Below, piece by piece: positions 40,183 through 49,987 of a stretch of DNA of 64,000 nucleotides. Under the pieces are notes generated by a model, which worked only from the letters and a program-made list of their open reading frames with translations, had not been told where the DNA came from and ran no database searches. The position numbers and the translations under genes were made by a program. Source of the stretch: Corynebacterium phocae (lineage in GTDB: Bacteria > Actinomycetota > Actinomycetes > Mycobacteriales > Mycobacteriaceae); the NCBI RefSeq assembly GCF_008693075.1, contig NZ_VXKJ01000043.1:248001-312000 (forward strand). The letters run 5' to 3'. How positions within the stretch are numbered: position 1 is the stretch's first letter; the number at the start of each line of letters is the position of its first letter.

Positions 40183-41814
40183 CTAAGCCTTCTTCTCCGG
40201 GGTGGCATAAGGGCTACGGGACGCGTCAATGACCTGCCCACCATGCGCGGAGTGTGCAGAGAGGGCGGAGTCGTTTTCAAAGGCAAGCGCAGCGGGTTGC
40301 ACGCGGACATCAGCCTTTTGACCTGGTTCAACCATCACAAACTGACCCATCATTCCCTCATCCTCATGCAGGAGCATGTGGCAGTGGTACATGTAAGGAA
40401 TGGTGGGGTCCGGGAAGTAAGCAAACTCCACCAGCAGCGTAGCCGTGGCCTTGGGAGGAAGGTCTACAGTGTCTTTCCACCCGCTAACCGGGGCTTCCAC
40501 ACCCTCTGGCGTATCAAAATCAATGACTTTGAATCGAGCGTTGTGGATGTGGAAGTTGTGCGGCCAATCGGAATTTTCATTGGTCACTTTCCAGATTTCT
40601 GGCTCACTGTGGTCGATGGTGACGTCCACCCGGGCCATGTCGGTGCGCTCACCGTTAATCATGAACGTGTTGAGAATGAACTCGCGTTCCTTGAGCCCAG
40701 TGGTGGGCGGCGTAGCGGCGGCATCGGCATCTAGCACCTCCGGCAGTGGCCCCGGCTCCGCAGCCCCCTCATTGGGGCCTGTGATACGCAGGATGTCAAA
40801 GGTGTCCTGGAAACCAAAGTCCGCCGCGTACTCATCCTGCGGGATGCCAAAATTGTCCTTCCGAGGAACAGATTTCAGCAGCACCTGTTCCTCCGGCTCC
40901 AGGTCAATGAGCACCTCCACACGCTCCCCTGGGCCAATGAACACCTCATCTACTTCCTGCGGAGTGTCCAGCAGGCCCACGTCAGAAGCGATAACTTGCA
41001 TTGGCTTGCCGTTGTCCAGCACCAGGTTATAAAAGCGCATGGAAGCACCGTTGAGCAGACGCAAACGCACCCGGCGAGTAGTTGCAGTAAATTCCGCATT
41101 GGCAATACCGTTGACGACCGGCGTGGTACCCAACAATCCCAAAGTTTTGTCAATTTCGTGGTCAAGCTGGCCGTCTTCGGTAAACTTCACGTCTGTAATG
41201 ACCACAGGGATGTCGTCCACCCCGTACTCTTTGGGGATGTCCAGGCTTTGCGCCACATCATCATCCACGATGAACATTCCGGCTAGGCCGCGGTAGGCGT
41301 GCAAGGCAGTGGCCAGGTGCGGGTGCGGGTGGTACCAGACCGTAGCGGCCGGCTGAATGACCTCCCACTCCGGCTTCCAGGTCTTGCCCAGCTCAATTGG
41401 GGAGTGCGGCCCGCCATCCGAATAGGCTGGCAGCTTCATGCCGTGCCAGTGCACGGTGGTCATCTCAATGGTGTTGTTAGTGACCTCCGCGCGAACCTTA
41501 TCCCCCTTCTTGGCGTAGAGGGTAGGGCCCAAAAACGGGCCGTTGAAACCCCAGGTCTTAGTGGTGGGAATGCCGGCAATAATTTCCGTCTGACCGTCCT
41601 GCGCAGTGAGCTTGAACACCCGCGTGTCACCGTCCATATCCCCTTCCAGAAGTGGGGGTATGGGCAGCGGTCGCGGCGCGGTGTCATAGCCCAGCGGTTC
41701 TGGCTGGTCTTGGTTAGCCCCCGACGTTGAACAGGCAGCCAATGCCTGACCAGCAGCCATGCTAGTGGTGAGGATAACGGCCCCGCGGAAAAATGTGCGA
41801 CGTGAAAATTCCAT
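40183..41814 (-). CDS. TAT-exported multicopper oxidase (CueO-like)
   Basis: 543 aa. Twin-arginine signal SRRTFFRGAVILTTSMAAGQALAACS with a lipobox-like AACS near Cys28. Copper ligands: HWHG (122-125), YHPHPH (161-166), HNFHIHNARF and the C-terminal YHCHMLLHEDEGMMGQF, which supplies type 1 and type 3 ligands. Laccase/CueO-type enzymes oxidise Cu(I) or organic substrates and protect against copper outside the membrane. A Met axial ligand (EGMMG) is plausible. Stands alone, divergent from glmU. Confidence 0.9.
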   Translation of the reverse strand: MEFSRRTFFRGAVILTTSMAAGQALAACSTSGANQDQPEPLGYDTAPRPLPIPPLLEGDMDGDTRVFKLTAQDGQTEIIAGIPTTKTWGFNGPFLGPTLYAKKGDKVRAEVTNNTIEMTTVHWHGMKLPAYSDGGPHSPIELGKTWKPEWEVIQPAATVWYHPHPHLATALHAYRGLAGMFIVDDDVAQSLDIPKEYGVDDIPVVITDVKFTEDGQLDHEIDKTLGLLGTTPVVNGIANAEFTATTRRVRLRLLNGASMRFYNLVLDNGKPMQVIASDVGLLDTPQEVDEVFIGPGERVEVLIDLEPEEQVLLKSVPRKDNFGIPQDEYAADFGFQDTFDILRITGPNEGAAEPGPLPEVLDADAAATPPTTGLKEREFILNTFMINGERTDMARVDVTIDHSEPEIWKVTNENSDWPHNFHIHNARFKVIDFDTPEGVEAPVSGWKDTVDLPPKATATLLVEFAYFPDPTIPYMYHCHMLLHEDEGMMGQFVMVEPGQKADVRVQPAALAFENDSALSAHSAHGGQVIDASRSPYATPEKKA

Positions 41815-41999
41815 ACCCTATAGCCTATCTATTCACGGCCCGTAATAGTACCCGGTGGGATCAACGACACGCAGCGAAAACCCGGAGGGCCGGCTCTATC
41901 AAGTGGAAGTTTTAACCCCCTTTTGTGCACGCTGGTTGAGCTAGACCGTTAAGATTGCCCTTAGATTTTAGAGCATACAAAGACACTCAAGGAGCTACT

Positions 42000-43463
42000 T
42001 TGACTACCGCCCACCCCTCCGCCCCCTGCGCAGTCGTAGTACTTGCAGCCGGTGCGGGTACTCGTATGAAATCCACTAAACAGAAGACACTGCACGAAAT
42101 TGGTGGACGTACCCTGCTTGGCCACGCGCTGCACGCCGCAGCGGGGATTGAACCAGAGCACCTCGTGGTTGTGGTCGGTCATCAGCGCGACCAGGTGGCT
42201 CCCGCAGCTTCCGCAGTAGCTGAACAACTAGACCGGGAAATCCTCCAGGCCGTGCAGGATGAGCAAAACGGCACTGGCCACGCGGTGCAGTGCGGTATTG
42301 AGCCCCTAGGGGGCTTTACCGGCACCGTGATTGTTACCAATGGTGACGTACCGCTGCTGCGCCCTGAGACCATCAAGAAGCTCCAGAACACCCATGAATC
42401 CGAAGGCAACGCGGTGACGGTGTTGTCCATGGAAGTAGAAGACCCCACCGGTTACGGGCGTATCATGCGCTTGTCCGACGGCCAGGTTTCCCAGATTGTC
42501 GAGCACAAAGACGCCACCGAAAAGCAGCGAGCAGTCAAAGAGGTTAACTCCGGAGTCTTTGCCTTCGACGGCGCAATTCTTGCAGAAGCCCTAGGCCAGT
42601 TAGATTCCAATAACTCGCAAGGAGAGCTCTACATCACCGACGTCCTGTCCATCGCGCGCACGGCCGGTCACCGCGTGGGCGCACTTATCGCTGCGGATCC
42701 ACAGGAGCTGGAGGGCGTCAACGACCGCGTCCAACTAGCCCACGTTGGTAAAATCCTCAACCGCCGCTTGGTAGAAGACGCCATGCGTGGCGGTGCTACC
42801 ATCATTGACCCAGAAACCACCTGGATTGGCGTGGATGTAAAGGTGGGCAACGACGTCACCATCTATCCCGGCACACAGTTGTGGGGCAAGACTAGCATTG
42901 GCCAGGGTGCTGAGATTGGCCCGGACTCTACGCTCACCGATGTGACCGTGGAGGAAGGTGCTTCGGTCATCCGCACCCACGCCACCGATTGCACCATCGG
43001 CGCGCGCGCCACCATTGGGCCGTTTACCTACATCCGCCCCGGGACTGTCCTGGCAGCAGAGACCAAACTAGGCGCATTCGTGGAGGCCAAGAACGCCCAG
43101 ATTGGCACCGGTTCAAAGGTCCCACACCTGACCTACATTGGGGACGCCACCGTTGGTGAGCACTCCAACATCGGTGCCTCCTCAGTTTTTGTCAATTATG
43201 ACGGAATCAACAAGCATCACACCACAATCGGCTCACATGTACGCACCGGCTCCGATACTATGTTTATTGCACCCGTGACCGTAGGTGACGGCGCGTACTC
43301 CGGAGCAGGTACAGTAATTAAGGACGATGTTCCACCAGGAGCACTCGCCGTATCCGGTGGCAAGCAACGCAACATCGAAGGCTGGGTAGCCAAGAGGCGC
43401 CCAGGCAGTGAAGCCGCGCTTGCCGCTGACAAGGCACAGAATAACTCATCGGACCAGAAGTAA
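42000..43463 (+). CDS. glmU: Bifunctional GlmU (GlcNAc-1-P uridyltransferase / GlcN-1-P acetyltransferase)
   Basis: 487 aa from the TTG at 42000 (LTTAHPSAPCAVVVLAAGAGTRMKS): AAGGAG lies five bases upstream, and the upstream in-frame ATG at 41955 has none. N-terminal pyrophosphorylase with LAAGAGTRM (15-23), VTNGDVPLL, EVNSGVFAFD; C-terminal left-handed beta helix of hexapeptide repeats (GNDVTIYPGTQLWGKTSIGQGAEIGPD...). Makes UDP-GlcNAc for peptidoglycan and mycothiol. Followed 24 bases later by prs. Confidence 0.97.
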   Translation: MTTAHPSAPCAVVVLAAGAGTRMKSTKQKTLHEIGGRTLLGHALHAAAGIEPEHLVVVVGHQRDQVAPAASAVAEQLDREILQAVQDEQNGTGHAVQCGIEPLGGFTGTVIVTNGDVPLLRPETIKKLQNTHESEGNAVTVLSMEVEDPTGYGRIMRLSDGQVSQIVEHKDATEKQRAVKEVNSGVFAFDGAILAEALGQLDSNNSQGELYITDVLSIARTAGHRVGALIAADPQELEGVNDRVQLAHVGKILNRRLVEDAMRGGATIIDPETTWIGVDVKVGNDVTIYPGTQLWGKTSIGQGAEIGPDSTLTDVTVEEGASVIRTHATDCTIGARATIGPFTYIRPGTVLAAETKLGAFVEAKNAQIGTGSKVPHLTYIGDATVGEHSNIGASSVFVNYDGINKHHTTIGSHVRTGSDTMFIAPVTVGDGAYSGAGTVIKDDVPPGALAVSGGKQRNIEGWVAKRRPGSEAALAADKAQNNSSDQK

Positions 43464-43487
43464 CTTTTAAGGAAGGTACCAGCCATA

Positions 43488-44462
43488 ATGACCGGTAAAA
43501 TCACTGGCAGCAGCAAACGAATGATGCTCTTTTCGGGGCGCGCACACCCCGAGCTAGCGGAGGCGGTTGCCCGGGAGCTTGACACCGATTTGGTCCCCAC
43601 CACCGCGCGTGACTTTGCTAACGGTGAAATTTTCATCCGTTTCGAGGAATCAGTGCGCGGTGCGGATTGCTTTGTTATGCAGTCTCACCGCCAGCCACTG
43701 AACAAGTGGTTGATGGAACAGCTCATCATGATTGACGCCTTGAAGCGTGGTTCCGCGAAGCGAATCACCGCTATCTTGCCTTTCTACCCCTATGCCCGCC
43801 AGGACAAAAAGCACCTTGGCCGCGAGCCCATTTCTGCGCGCCTAGTGGCAGACCTGCTGGCAACCGCTGGTGCTGACCGGATTGTGTCAGTGGATCTCCA
43901 CACCGACCAGATCCAGGGTTTCTTTGACGGTCCCGTGGACCACATGCATGCGCAGCCCATCCTGACCGAATACATCAAGTCCAAGTACAGCACTGAGAAC
44001 ATGGTTGTGGTCTCCCCTGACGCCGGCCGCGTGAAGGTAGCCGAAAAGTGGGCCAGTGACTTAGACGGTGCCCCACTAGCCTTCGTCCACAAGACCCGCT
44101 CTAACACCGTTGCCAACGAAACCGTGTCCAACCGCGTGGTTGGTGACGTTCAGGGCAAAGACTGCGTTCTGCTCGACGACATGATTGACACCGGCGGAAC
44201 CATCTCAGGTGCCGTAGGCGTCCTCCGTAACGCCGGCGCAAAGACCGTCCTTATCGCCTGTACCCACGGCGTATTTTCCGATCCTGCCCGCGAGCGCCTG
44301 TCCAACACCGGCGCTGAGGAAGTCATCACCACCGATACCCTTCCTCAGTCCACAGAGAACTGGCCAAACCTTACCGTCCTGTCCATCGCGCCGCTACTGG
44401 CACGTACCATTAACGAAATCTTCGAAAATGGCTCCGTAACCACGCTGTTCGAGCGCTGCTAG
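43488..44462 (+). CDS. prs: Ribose-phosphate pyrophosphokinase
   Basis: 324 aa (MTGKITGSSKRMMLFSGRAHPELAEAVA). Family signatures: DFANGEIFIRFEESVRG, ITAILPFYPYARQDKKH, the PRPP-family VDLHTDQIQGFFDGPVDH, VVSPDAGRV and VLLDDMIDTGGTISGA (PRPP-binding loop). Makes PRPP from ribose 5-phosphate and ATP for purine, pyrimidine, His and Trp synthesis. Same operon as glmU, ended by a terminator. Confidence 0.98.
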   Translation: MTGKITGSSKRMMLFSGRAHPELAEAVARELDTDLVPTTARDFANGEIFIRFEESVRGADCFVMQSHRQPLNKWLMEQLIMIDALKRGSAKRITAILPFYPYARQDKKHLGREPISARLVADLLATAGADRIVSVDLHTDQIQGFFDGPVDHMHAQPILTEYIKSKYSTENMVVVSPDAGRVKVAEKWASDLDGAPLAFVHKTRSNTVANETVSNRVVGDVQGKDCVLLDDMIDTGGTISGAVGVLRNAGAKTVLIACTHGVFSDPARERLSNTGAEEVITTDTLPQSTENWPNLTVLSIAPLLARTINEIFENGSVTTLFERC

Positions 44463-44476
44463 GCAAGTAGACAATC

Positions 44477-44508
44477 AAAGCCGTCCATGCTCGCGCTTGG
44501 ACGGCTTT
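44477..44508 (+). terminator. Terminator of glmU-prs
   Basis: AAAGCCGTCC and GGACGGCTTT stem pair around a 12-base loop, followed by TTAGCG, 14 bases after the prs stop. Confidence 0.85.
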
Positions 44509-44608
44509 TAGCGTTCCTCGCTCCGCCCGGGAATTCCCGGCCAGGAAACTACAGGCCTTGCTGCAACAATCTCCGGACCACCCCAACGGCAGGAAACCCG
44601 CGCGGGAC

Positions 44609-44637
44609 TTGAATATGCTTGCGCATTCCGATAAAAT
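44609..44637 (+). promoter_or_regulatory. Promoter of rplY (ctc)
   Basis: TTGAAT (44609-44614), 17-base spacer, TAAAAT (44632-44637): a near-consensus vegetative promoter about 185 bases before the L25 gene. The long untranslated leader contains a perfect hairpin GGCCACCA-CTA-TGGTGGCC (44663-44681). Confidence 0.75.
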
Positions 44638-44820
44638 TTCTTCAGTCTCGGCGAGGGGGACTGGCCACCACTATGGTGGCCGGAAAACCGTAATCGACGC
44701 GATGTAAATCTCAAGCATTTATTAGCCTGCGATGAACTCAGCCCAGACGTCCATCGGCAGGCATTTGGCGTTTTTACCCTCTTGCCTTGCCATTCCACAT
44801 TTTCTAAAGGAGTAGATTTC

Positions 44821-45489
44821 ATGGCTAATGAAACCCCAGTATTGAAGGCTCAGACCCGTAAAGAATTTGGCAAGGGCCCATCCCGCCGTCTGCGCGCAGC
44901 CGGCCGCGTTCCTGCCGTCACCTACGGCCACGGCATTGACCCATTGCACTTTTCCGTTGACCGCCTAGAGGCCACCGCGCTCATCCGCAACTTCGGCGTT
45001 AACGCTGTGTTCGAGCTTGACCTCGAAGGCGAAAAGCACCTGTCCATGGTCAAAAACATTGATCAGAACGTTCTGACCCTGAACATTGATCACCTTGACT
45101 TCCAGTACATCAAGCGCGGCGAAAAGGTCGAGGTTGAGGTTCCTTTGGTTGTCGAAGGCGAAACCGAGCCAGGTACCCAGTCCCTGCAGGTCCTGGACGT
45201 TGTCCTGGTCGAAGCCGGCGTGCTCAACATTCCGGAAGAGATCACCATCTCCGTCGAGGGTCTGGCCGACGGCGACTCCGTCACCGCTGCAGACATCACC
45301 ATGCCAGAAGACGTCACTCTGCTTACCGATGAGGAGACCACCCTGGTCACCGTCGCTATCCCGGAGGTTGACGAGGAGCTCGAGGCAGCCGCTGAGGCCG
45401 CTGAAGAAGGCGGCGCTGAAGCTGGCGCTGAGTCCACCGAAGAGGAATCTGAGGAAGAGACCAAGGAAGACAGCGAAGACGAGGAGTAA
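44821..45489 (+). CDS. rplY: 50S ribosomal protein L25 / general stress protein Ctc
   Basis: 222 aa from ATG at 44821 (MANETPVLKAQTRKEFGKGPSRRLRAAGRVPAVTYGHG), AAAGGAG upstream. N-terminal 5S rRNA-binding L25 domain (to ~95), then the Ctc-type beta domain (VEVEVPLVVEGETEPGTQSLQVLDVVLVEAGVLNIPEEITISVEGLADGDSVTAADITMPEDV), then a strongly acidic C-terminal tail (ESTEEESEEETKEDSEDEE). Actinobacterial long form. Confidence 0.95.
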   Translation: MANETPVLKAQTRKEFGKGPSRRLRAAGRVPAVTYGHGIDPLHFSVDRLEATALIRNFGVNAVFELDLEGEKHLSMVKNIDQNVLTLNIDHLDFQYIKRGEKVEVEVPLVVEGETEPGTQSLQVLDVVLVEAGVLNIPEEITISVEGLADGDSVTAADITMPEDVTLLTDEETTLVTVAIPEVDEELEAAAEAAEEGGAEAGAESTEEESEEETKEDSEDEE

Positions 45490-45601
45490 ATTCCTTTCTT
45501 CACCCCTTCCACCCAAGGCCATCGCGTACCCCAACCGGGGACCACGCGGTGGCCTTTGGCCTTCGATTTTCCTACTCCCAGATCCCAGGTTTTAGCCCAT
45601 A

Positions 45602-45637
45602 CAAAAAGGGAACCACATTGAGTGGTTCCCCTTTTTC
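45602..45637. terminator. Bidirectional terminator between rplY and the 45666 gene
   Basis: AAAAAGGGAACCAC/GTGGTTCCCCTTTTT stem with a short loop, A-run on one side and T-run on the other, between convergent genes. Confidence 0.9.
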
Positions 45638-45665
45638 CTCTGCCCGCTAGGACTCTGGAAAACTT

Positions 45666-46004
45666 TTAAAAGATGGTTGGCAGGGTTAGGCCGTTGCCAA
45701 ACATTGCGAAAAGACCAGCGCCCAGGCTGATAACGGAAACAATAACGCCAATAGCGATTGCCGCTGCCTGCCAGGACTTGTTCTCTACAACCTTGACCTC
45801 CTGCTTCTTACCATCAATGATGACGGTCTTAGTCTTTTCTTTGGAGCCAAGAGAAGAACTGCCGCCGTCCATCATGGTCTGCTCGGAAGACTGCGCCTGC
45901 TCCGTAGGCTTGTCATCGGCGAATGCCTGTGGGGCGGCAACACCGGTGGAAACTAGTGCCAGGCTGGCACCCAGAACGGCGAGGCGTCGGGAAAGTACGG
46001 TCAT
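45666..46004 (-). CDS. Small exported membrane protein
   Basis: 112 aa from ATG at 46004 (MTVLSRRLAVLGASLALVSTGVAAPQAFADD), AAGGAG upstream. Cleavable signal peptide (Ala-x-Ala near residue 28), a Ser/Gly/Lys extracytoplasmic part (residues 30-75) and a C-terminal TM segment SWQAAAIAIGVIVSVISLGAGLFAMF. Family not recognised; typical small corynebacterial cell-envelope protein. Confidence 0.7.
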   Translation of the reverse strand: MTVLSRRLAVLGASLALVSTGVAAPQAFADDKPTEQAQSSEQTMMDGGSSSLGSKEKTKTVIIDGKKQEVKVVENKSWQAAAIAIGVIVSVISLGAGLFAMFGNGLTLPTIF

Positions 46005-46289
46005 GGTGGTTCTCCTTTTTTCAAAAAGCAACGGCTACCTCACGCCCCTGGAACAACAGATGCGAACGCAAAGTAAATTTCTCTTACCATGATATAACAA
46101 TGCCAGCGCAATAGGGCTTATTGTTTTCACACAAAATCTTCAAAACGAAAATGCAGTCAATAAGAAAGCCAAGCGTCCCCCGCCAGACTGGGAACGGCCT
46201 CCCCCGCAACCCATCTACGCCACCTCCGCCCCCACGGCCGTTGCGTTTAGGCGGATTGGTCACGCGCCGGCGGGCAAGCCTGTGGTTGA

Positions 46290-46838
46290 ATGGTTCCCGT
46301 GTCTACTACCCTGATTATTGGCCTGGGAAACCCCGGCCCCAAGTACTCCGGAACCCGCCACAACATCGGGTTTGACGTTATTGATGAGCTGGCCAGCCGA
46401 GTATCCCCCATGCCGGCCGCGCTCTCAGTGAATAAGAAGACCAACACGGACATCGCCGAAATTCCGGCGGGCAATCTACTCTCCGGCAAGGTGATCTTGG
46501 CCAGACCTAGGTCCTTTATGAACCTGTCCGGCGGGCCCGTCAAAGCACTCGCCCAGTATTTCGGGGTTTCGCCTGCAGATTTAATTGTCATCCACGATGA
46601 ACTGGAGATGGAATTCGGACAGGTGCGCCTGCGTACAGGTGGCGGGGACCACGGCCACAACGGTTTGCGCTCAATCACCAAATCCCTAGGCACCAAGGAT
46701 TACCAGCGGCTTTCGGTAGGGATTGGCCGCCCCCCAGGACGGATGGATCCGGCCAGCTATGTTCTTAAACCCTGGGCAAAGAAGGAATCCTCAGAATTGC
46801 CTATTATTTGCGCTGACGCCGCTGATCTAGTGGTCTAG
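46290..46838 (+). CDS. pth: Peptidyl-tRNA hydrolase (first copy)
   Basis: 182 aa (MVPVSTTLIIGLGNPGPKYSGTRHNIGF). Pth signatures: GLGNPGPKYSGTRHNIGFDVID with catalytic His, RSFMNLSG, HDELEMEFGQVRLRTGGGDHGHNGLRSI, YQRLSVGIGRPPG. Releases peptides from peptidyl-tRNA that dropped off ribosomes. Short C-terminus (PIICADAADLVV) compared with the second copy at 50210; otherwise complete. Confidence 0.93.
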   Translation: MVPVSTTLIIGLGNPGPKYSGTRHNIGFDVIDELASRVSPMPAALSVNKKTNTDIAEIPAGNLLSGKVILARPRSFMNLSGGPVKALAQYFGVSPADLIVIHDELEMEFGQVRLRTGGGDHGHNGLRSITKSLGTKDYQRLSVGIGRPPGRMDPASYVLKPWAKKESSELPIICADAADLVV

Positions 46839-47360
46839 CTAGGTTGGCCCTGCGGAACTCGCACCACTCAATACCTCCTGCGGTCATCAGGCCATTCGGG
46901 GTGAGCGCCCTGGCGTGGGTACTGCTTGGGATTTTAAAGGAAGCGGGCGCGCTGTTGGGCGCGAGTGTCTGGCACAAAGCCGCTGGACTTTGCGGCGTTC
47001 CGGAGGCCCTTGCTCCCCCGGAACCTAGCGCCAGTGGTCCACGCCCCGGGGAAAATCATGTGCGCTGGCCCGGACTACGCCACACAAATGCAGGAAAAGA
47101 ACCGCTGCGCCGGGTGGCGGCCATGGTTAACCACATCTGATAGATGGTCCCCAGGCTAAGGGGCGCGGGTTTATAGCCACGGTTGACGGCCAGGTAACCC
47201 CGGGCGGGCATAGCTAAATTGAGTTTTGTTGAGAGCAAAACCATGATCACCGCCGCACCCCAGTCCGCCCGATCCGGGTTTTGGTGTGCCGGGCGGATGG
47301 GCGCCTTAGCATTTCGCCATTTCCACCCCCGGGGCCCCTGCGCCCCCTAAACTGGTAAGC
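46839..47360. other. Intergenic stretch between pth and ppk2
   Basis: 520 bases with no supported gene. A 98-codon + frame (from 46844) has atypical composition and no ribosome site. Contains a hairpin GTTTTG-TTGAGAG-CAAAAC (about 47223-47241). Confidence 0.5.
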
Positions 47361-48359
47361 ATGGCTAAGAATAAAAAATCCCCAAAACCTCCCAAGCTCG
47401 ACAAAGCCGCCTACGAAAAGGAGCTTCAGAAGTTACAGGCTGAACTGGTTGAAATGCAGCAATGGGTGGTGGCCACCGGCGCACGCGTGGTTATCATCAT
47501 GGAGGGCCGCGACGCCGCCGGCAAGGGCTCTGCCATAAAGCGCATTACCCAGTACCTCAACCCGCGAACCTGCCGTATCGAGGCGCTGCCCAAACCCACC
47601 GAACGGGAATCCGGTCAGTGGTACTTCCAGCGCTACATTGAAAAGCTTCCCACCCGTGGTGAAATAGTCATCTTTGATCGCTCCTGGTACAACCGCGCCG
47701 GAGTGGAACGCGTCATGGGGTTTTGCACGCAGCAAGAATACGTACGCTTTCTTCACCAAGCCCCCATGCTTGAGCGCATGCTCATCGATGACGGCGTCAT
47801 TTTGTTGAAATACTGGTTCTCCGTGTCCGATGAAGAACAGATTGCACGCTTTAAGTCCCGCCGCAATGATCCCCTGCGCCGCTGGAAGCTCTCCCCCATG
47901 GACCTGCAGTCCATCACGCGGTGGGAGGAGTATTCACGCGCCAAGGATGAGATGTTTGTCCACACCGACACCCCAATTTCGCCCTGGTTCACGGTGGAGT
48001 CTGAAGACAAAAAGCGCTCGCGCATCAACGTCATCCACCACCTGCTCAAGACCATTCCTTACCAGCACATTGATCAGTCTGTCCCGCAGATTCCAGACCG
48101 GCCTAGCTCAGATGGAGACTACGAGCGCCCGGCGCGTACCGACTTCGCCTACGTTGAGGACGTAGCCTCGGAGCTGGAGCGCCGTAAAGGTGCCTCCGCT
48201 AGCAAGAAGTCGAAAGAACCGGCCAAGTCAACCGGGGATAAAAAGGCCGAAAAGCCCAAGAAGGACAGCAAGGCGAAGAAGGACAGCAAGGGAAAGAAGG
48301 CAAAGAAGCCAGCTAAGGCAGGAAAGTCAAAGGACACGCCTAAGAAGAAATCTAGCTAG
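47361..48359 (+). CDS. ppk2: Polyphosphate kinase 2
   Basis: 332 aa. PPK2 core: VVIIMEGRDAAGKGSAIKRITQYLNPR (Walker A GRDAAGKGS), GQWYFQRYIEKLPTRGEIVIFDRSWYNRAGVERVMGF (Walker B DRSWYNR), KYWFSVSDEEQIARFKSRRNDPLRRWKLSPMDLQS, WFTVESEDKKRSRINVIHHLL. Transfers phosphate between polyphosphate and nucleotides. The C-terminal ~65 residues are a Lys/Ala/Ser-rich tail beyond the catalytic domain, probably binding polyanions. Confidence 0.95.
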   Translation: MAKNKKSPKPPKLDKAAYEKELQKLQAELVEMQQWVVATGARVVIIMEGRDAAGKGSAIKRITQYLNPRTCRIEALPKPTERESGQWYFQRYIEKLPTRGEIVIFDRSWYNRAGVERVMGFCTQQEYVRFLHQAPMLERMLIDDGVILLKYWFSVSDEEQIARFKSRRNDPLRRWKLSPMDLQSITRWEEYSRAKDEMFVHTDTPISPWFTVESEDKKRSRINVIHHLLKTIPYQHIDQSVPQIPDRPSSDGDYERPARTDFAYVEDVASELERRKGASASKKSKEPAKSTGDKKAEKPKKDSKAKKDSKGKKAKKPAKAGKSKDTPKKKSS

Positions 48360-48529
48360 CCGAACCGCGCAGTGGCGCGACCTAACCGCACAGGCGCCCC
48401 CGAAGGCGTTGAAAGGCGCTGTCCTGGAAACCCAGTGGCAGCGCCTCTTGCTAACAACGCTCGTGCGCGGCCAGCTCGGTAACCGGCTACGCAGGGTGCG
48501 CCCGGAGGCGGTGACCCCCGGGCGTAGCG

Positions 48530-49987
48530 CTAGAGTTCGCTGGGAGAAACGCGGGCAGGGATAACCTTGGGACGCGCGCCCGCTAGTTCCTCAACAATAC
48601 GGATGACCTGGTTAGAGTACCCGTACTCGTTGTCGTACCAGACGTAGAGAACCAGGTGCTTGCCGGTAGAGATGGTGGCCAGGCCGTCCACAATGCCGGC
48701 GTGGGTGGAGCCCACGAAGTCGGTGGAGACTACCTCGGGTGAGGCAATGTAGGAAATCTGCTGGCGCAGATCCGAGTGCAGGGAGACGTTTCTTAAGTAC
48801 TCGTTGACCTCCTCGCGGGTGGTTTCTTTCTCTAGCTCTAGGTTGAGCACGGCCATGGAGACATCGGGGGTAGGAACGCGAATGGCGTTGCCGGTGAGCT
48901 TGCCTTCGAATTCTGGCAGGGCCTTGGAAACGGCCTTCGCTGCGCCGGTCTCAGTAAGCACCATGTTCAGACCCGCTGCCCGGCCGCGGCGGTCACCGGA
49001 GTGGAAGTTGTCAATCAAGTTTTGGTCGTTGGTAAAGGAATGAGCGGTCTCCACGTGGCCGTGGGCTACCCCGAACCTGTCACCGATAACCTTAAGAACC
49101 GGCGTGATGCCGTTGGTGGTACACGAGGCCGCAGAGACAATCTTGTCCGCATCAGTGATGTCAGTGTGGTTGATACCGTAGACCACGTTCTTTAGGTCCC
49201 CTTTGCCAGGGGCGGTGAGAAGAACGCGGGCAATACCCTTGGATTTTAGGTGCTGCTCAAGTCCGGCGCGGTCGCGCCACACGCCGGTATTGTCCACCAA
49301 GATGGCGTCTTTAATCCCGTAGGAGGTGTAGTCAATCTCTGCGGGGTTGTTGGCGTAGATCATCTGGATTTTGGTGCCGTTGGCCCAGATGACGTCATTA
49401 TCCTCATCAACGGTGATGGCACCGTTGAACGCGCCGTGGACGGAGTCGCGCCGTAGGAGAGAGGCGCGTTTGAAGATATCAATATCGCCCTTCTTACGGA
49501 CCACGATCCCGCGCAGACGGACCCCGTTATAAGTGCCTTCACGTGCGATGAGGATCCGGGCTAAGAGGCGGCCAATGCGGCCAAAACCGTAGAGCACAAC
49601 GTCAACGGGTTCCTTGCTTTCGTTGGTGCCAATGATTTCGGCGAGCTCGGAGTCAAGGAACTCACGAAGCGTGCCATCACTGCCTTCAAAGCGCGTAACC
49701 AATCGACCCAAGTCAATCGAAGCGGGTCCCAGGTCCATGCTGACTAGCTCGCGGACCATGGGGAGGGTCTGGACGGTGGAAAGTTCTGTACCGGCAATCC
49801 GGCGGGCGTAGCGGTGTGCTTTGACGATATCGATGTCGGTCACGCCGTCGAGGAGAGCGCCGAAGATGGAAGTCACAATGTTTCGGCGGCGCAGTTGGTG
49901 GAGCAAAGGGATCATTTCTTGGGCACGTTCAACGCGCTCGTTCCAGTCGTCGTGCCAATTTTTGCTGCCAGCTTGAAGATCAGTCAC
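48530..49987 (-). CDS. gapB: Long-form glyceraldehyde-3-phosphate dehydrogenase (GapB/GapX type)
   Basis: 485 aa. An N-terminal helical extension of ~125 residues (MTDLQAGSKNWHDDWNERVERAQEMIPLLHQL...) precedes the Rossmann fold (YGFGRIGR, 133-140) and the catalytic SAASCTTNG with Cys289. The long N-terminus marks the second GAPDH of corynebacteria, used mainly in gluconeogenesis. Stands between ppk2 and pth2. Confidence 0.9.
   Translation of the reverse strand: MTDLQAGSKNWHDDWNERVERAQEMIPLLHQLRRRNIVTSIFGALLDGVTDIDIVKAHRYARRIAGTELSTVQTLPMVRELVSMDLGPASIDLGRLVTRFEGSDGTLREFLDSELAEIIGTNESKEPVDVVLYGFGRIGRLLARILIAREGTYNGVRLRGIVVRKKGDIDIFKRASLLRRDSVHGAFNGAITVDEDNDVIWANGTKIQMIYANNPAEIDYTSYGIKDAILVDNTGVWRDRAGLEQHLKSKGIARVLLTAPGKGDLKNVVYGINHTDITDADKIVSAASCTTNGITPVLKVIGDRFGVAHGHVETAHSFTNDQNLIDNFHSGDRRGRAAGLNMVLTETGAAKAVSKALPEFEGKLTGNAIRVPTPDVSMAVLNLELEKETTREEVNEYLRNVSLHSDLRQQISYIASPEVVSTDFVGSTHAGIVDGLATISTGKHLVLYVWYDNEYGYSNQVIRIVEELAGARPKVIPARVSPSEL

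Noticed and set aside
44508-44822. 104-codon minus frame upstream of rplY
   Set aside because: Covers the promoter and leader hairpin of rplY; no ribosome site.
46844-47140. 98-codon + frame after pth
   Set aside because: No ribosome site, Pro/Ala-rich without a plausible domain.
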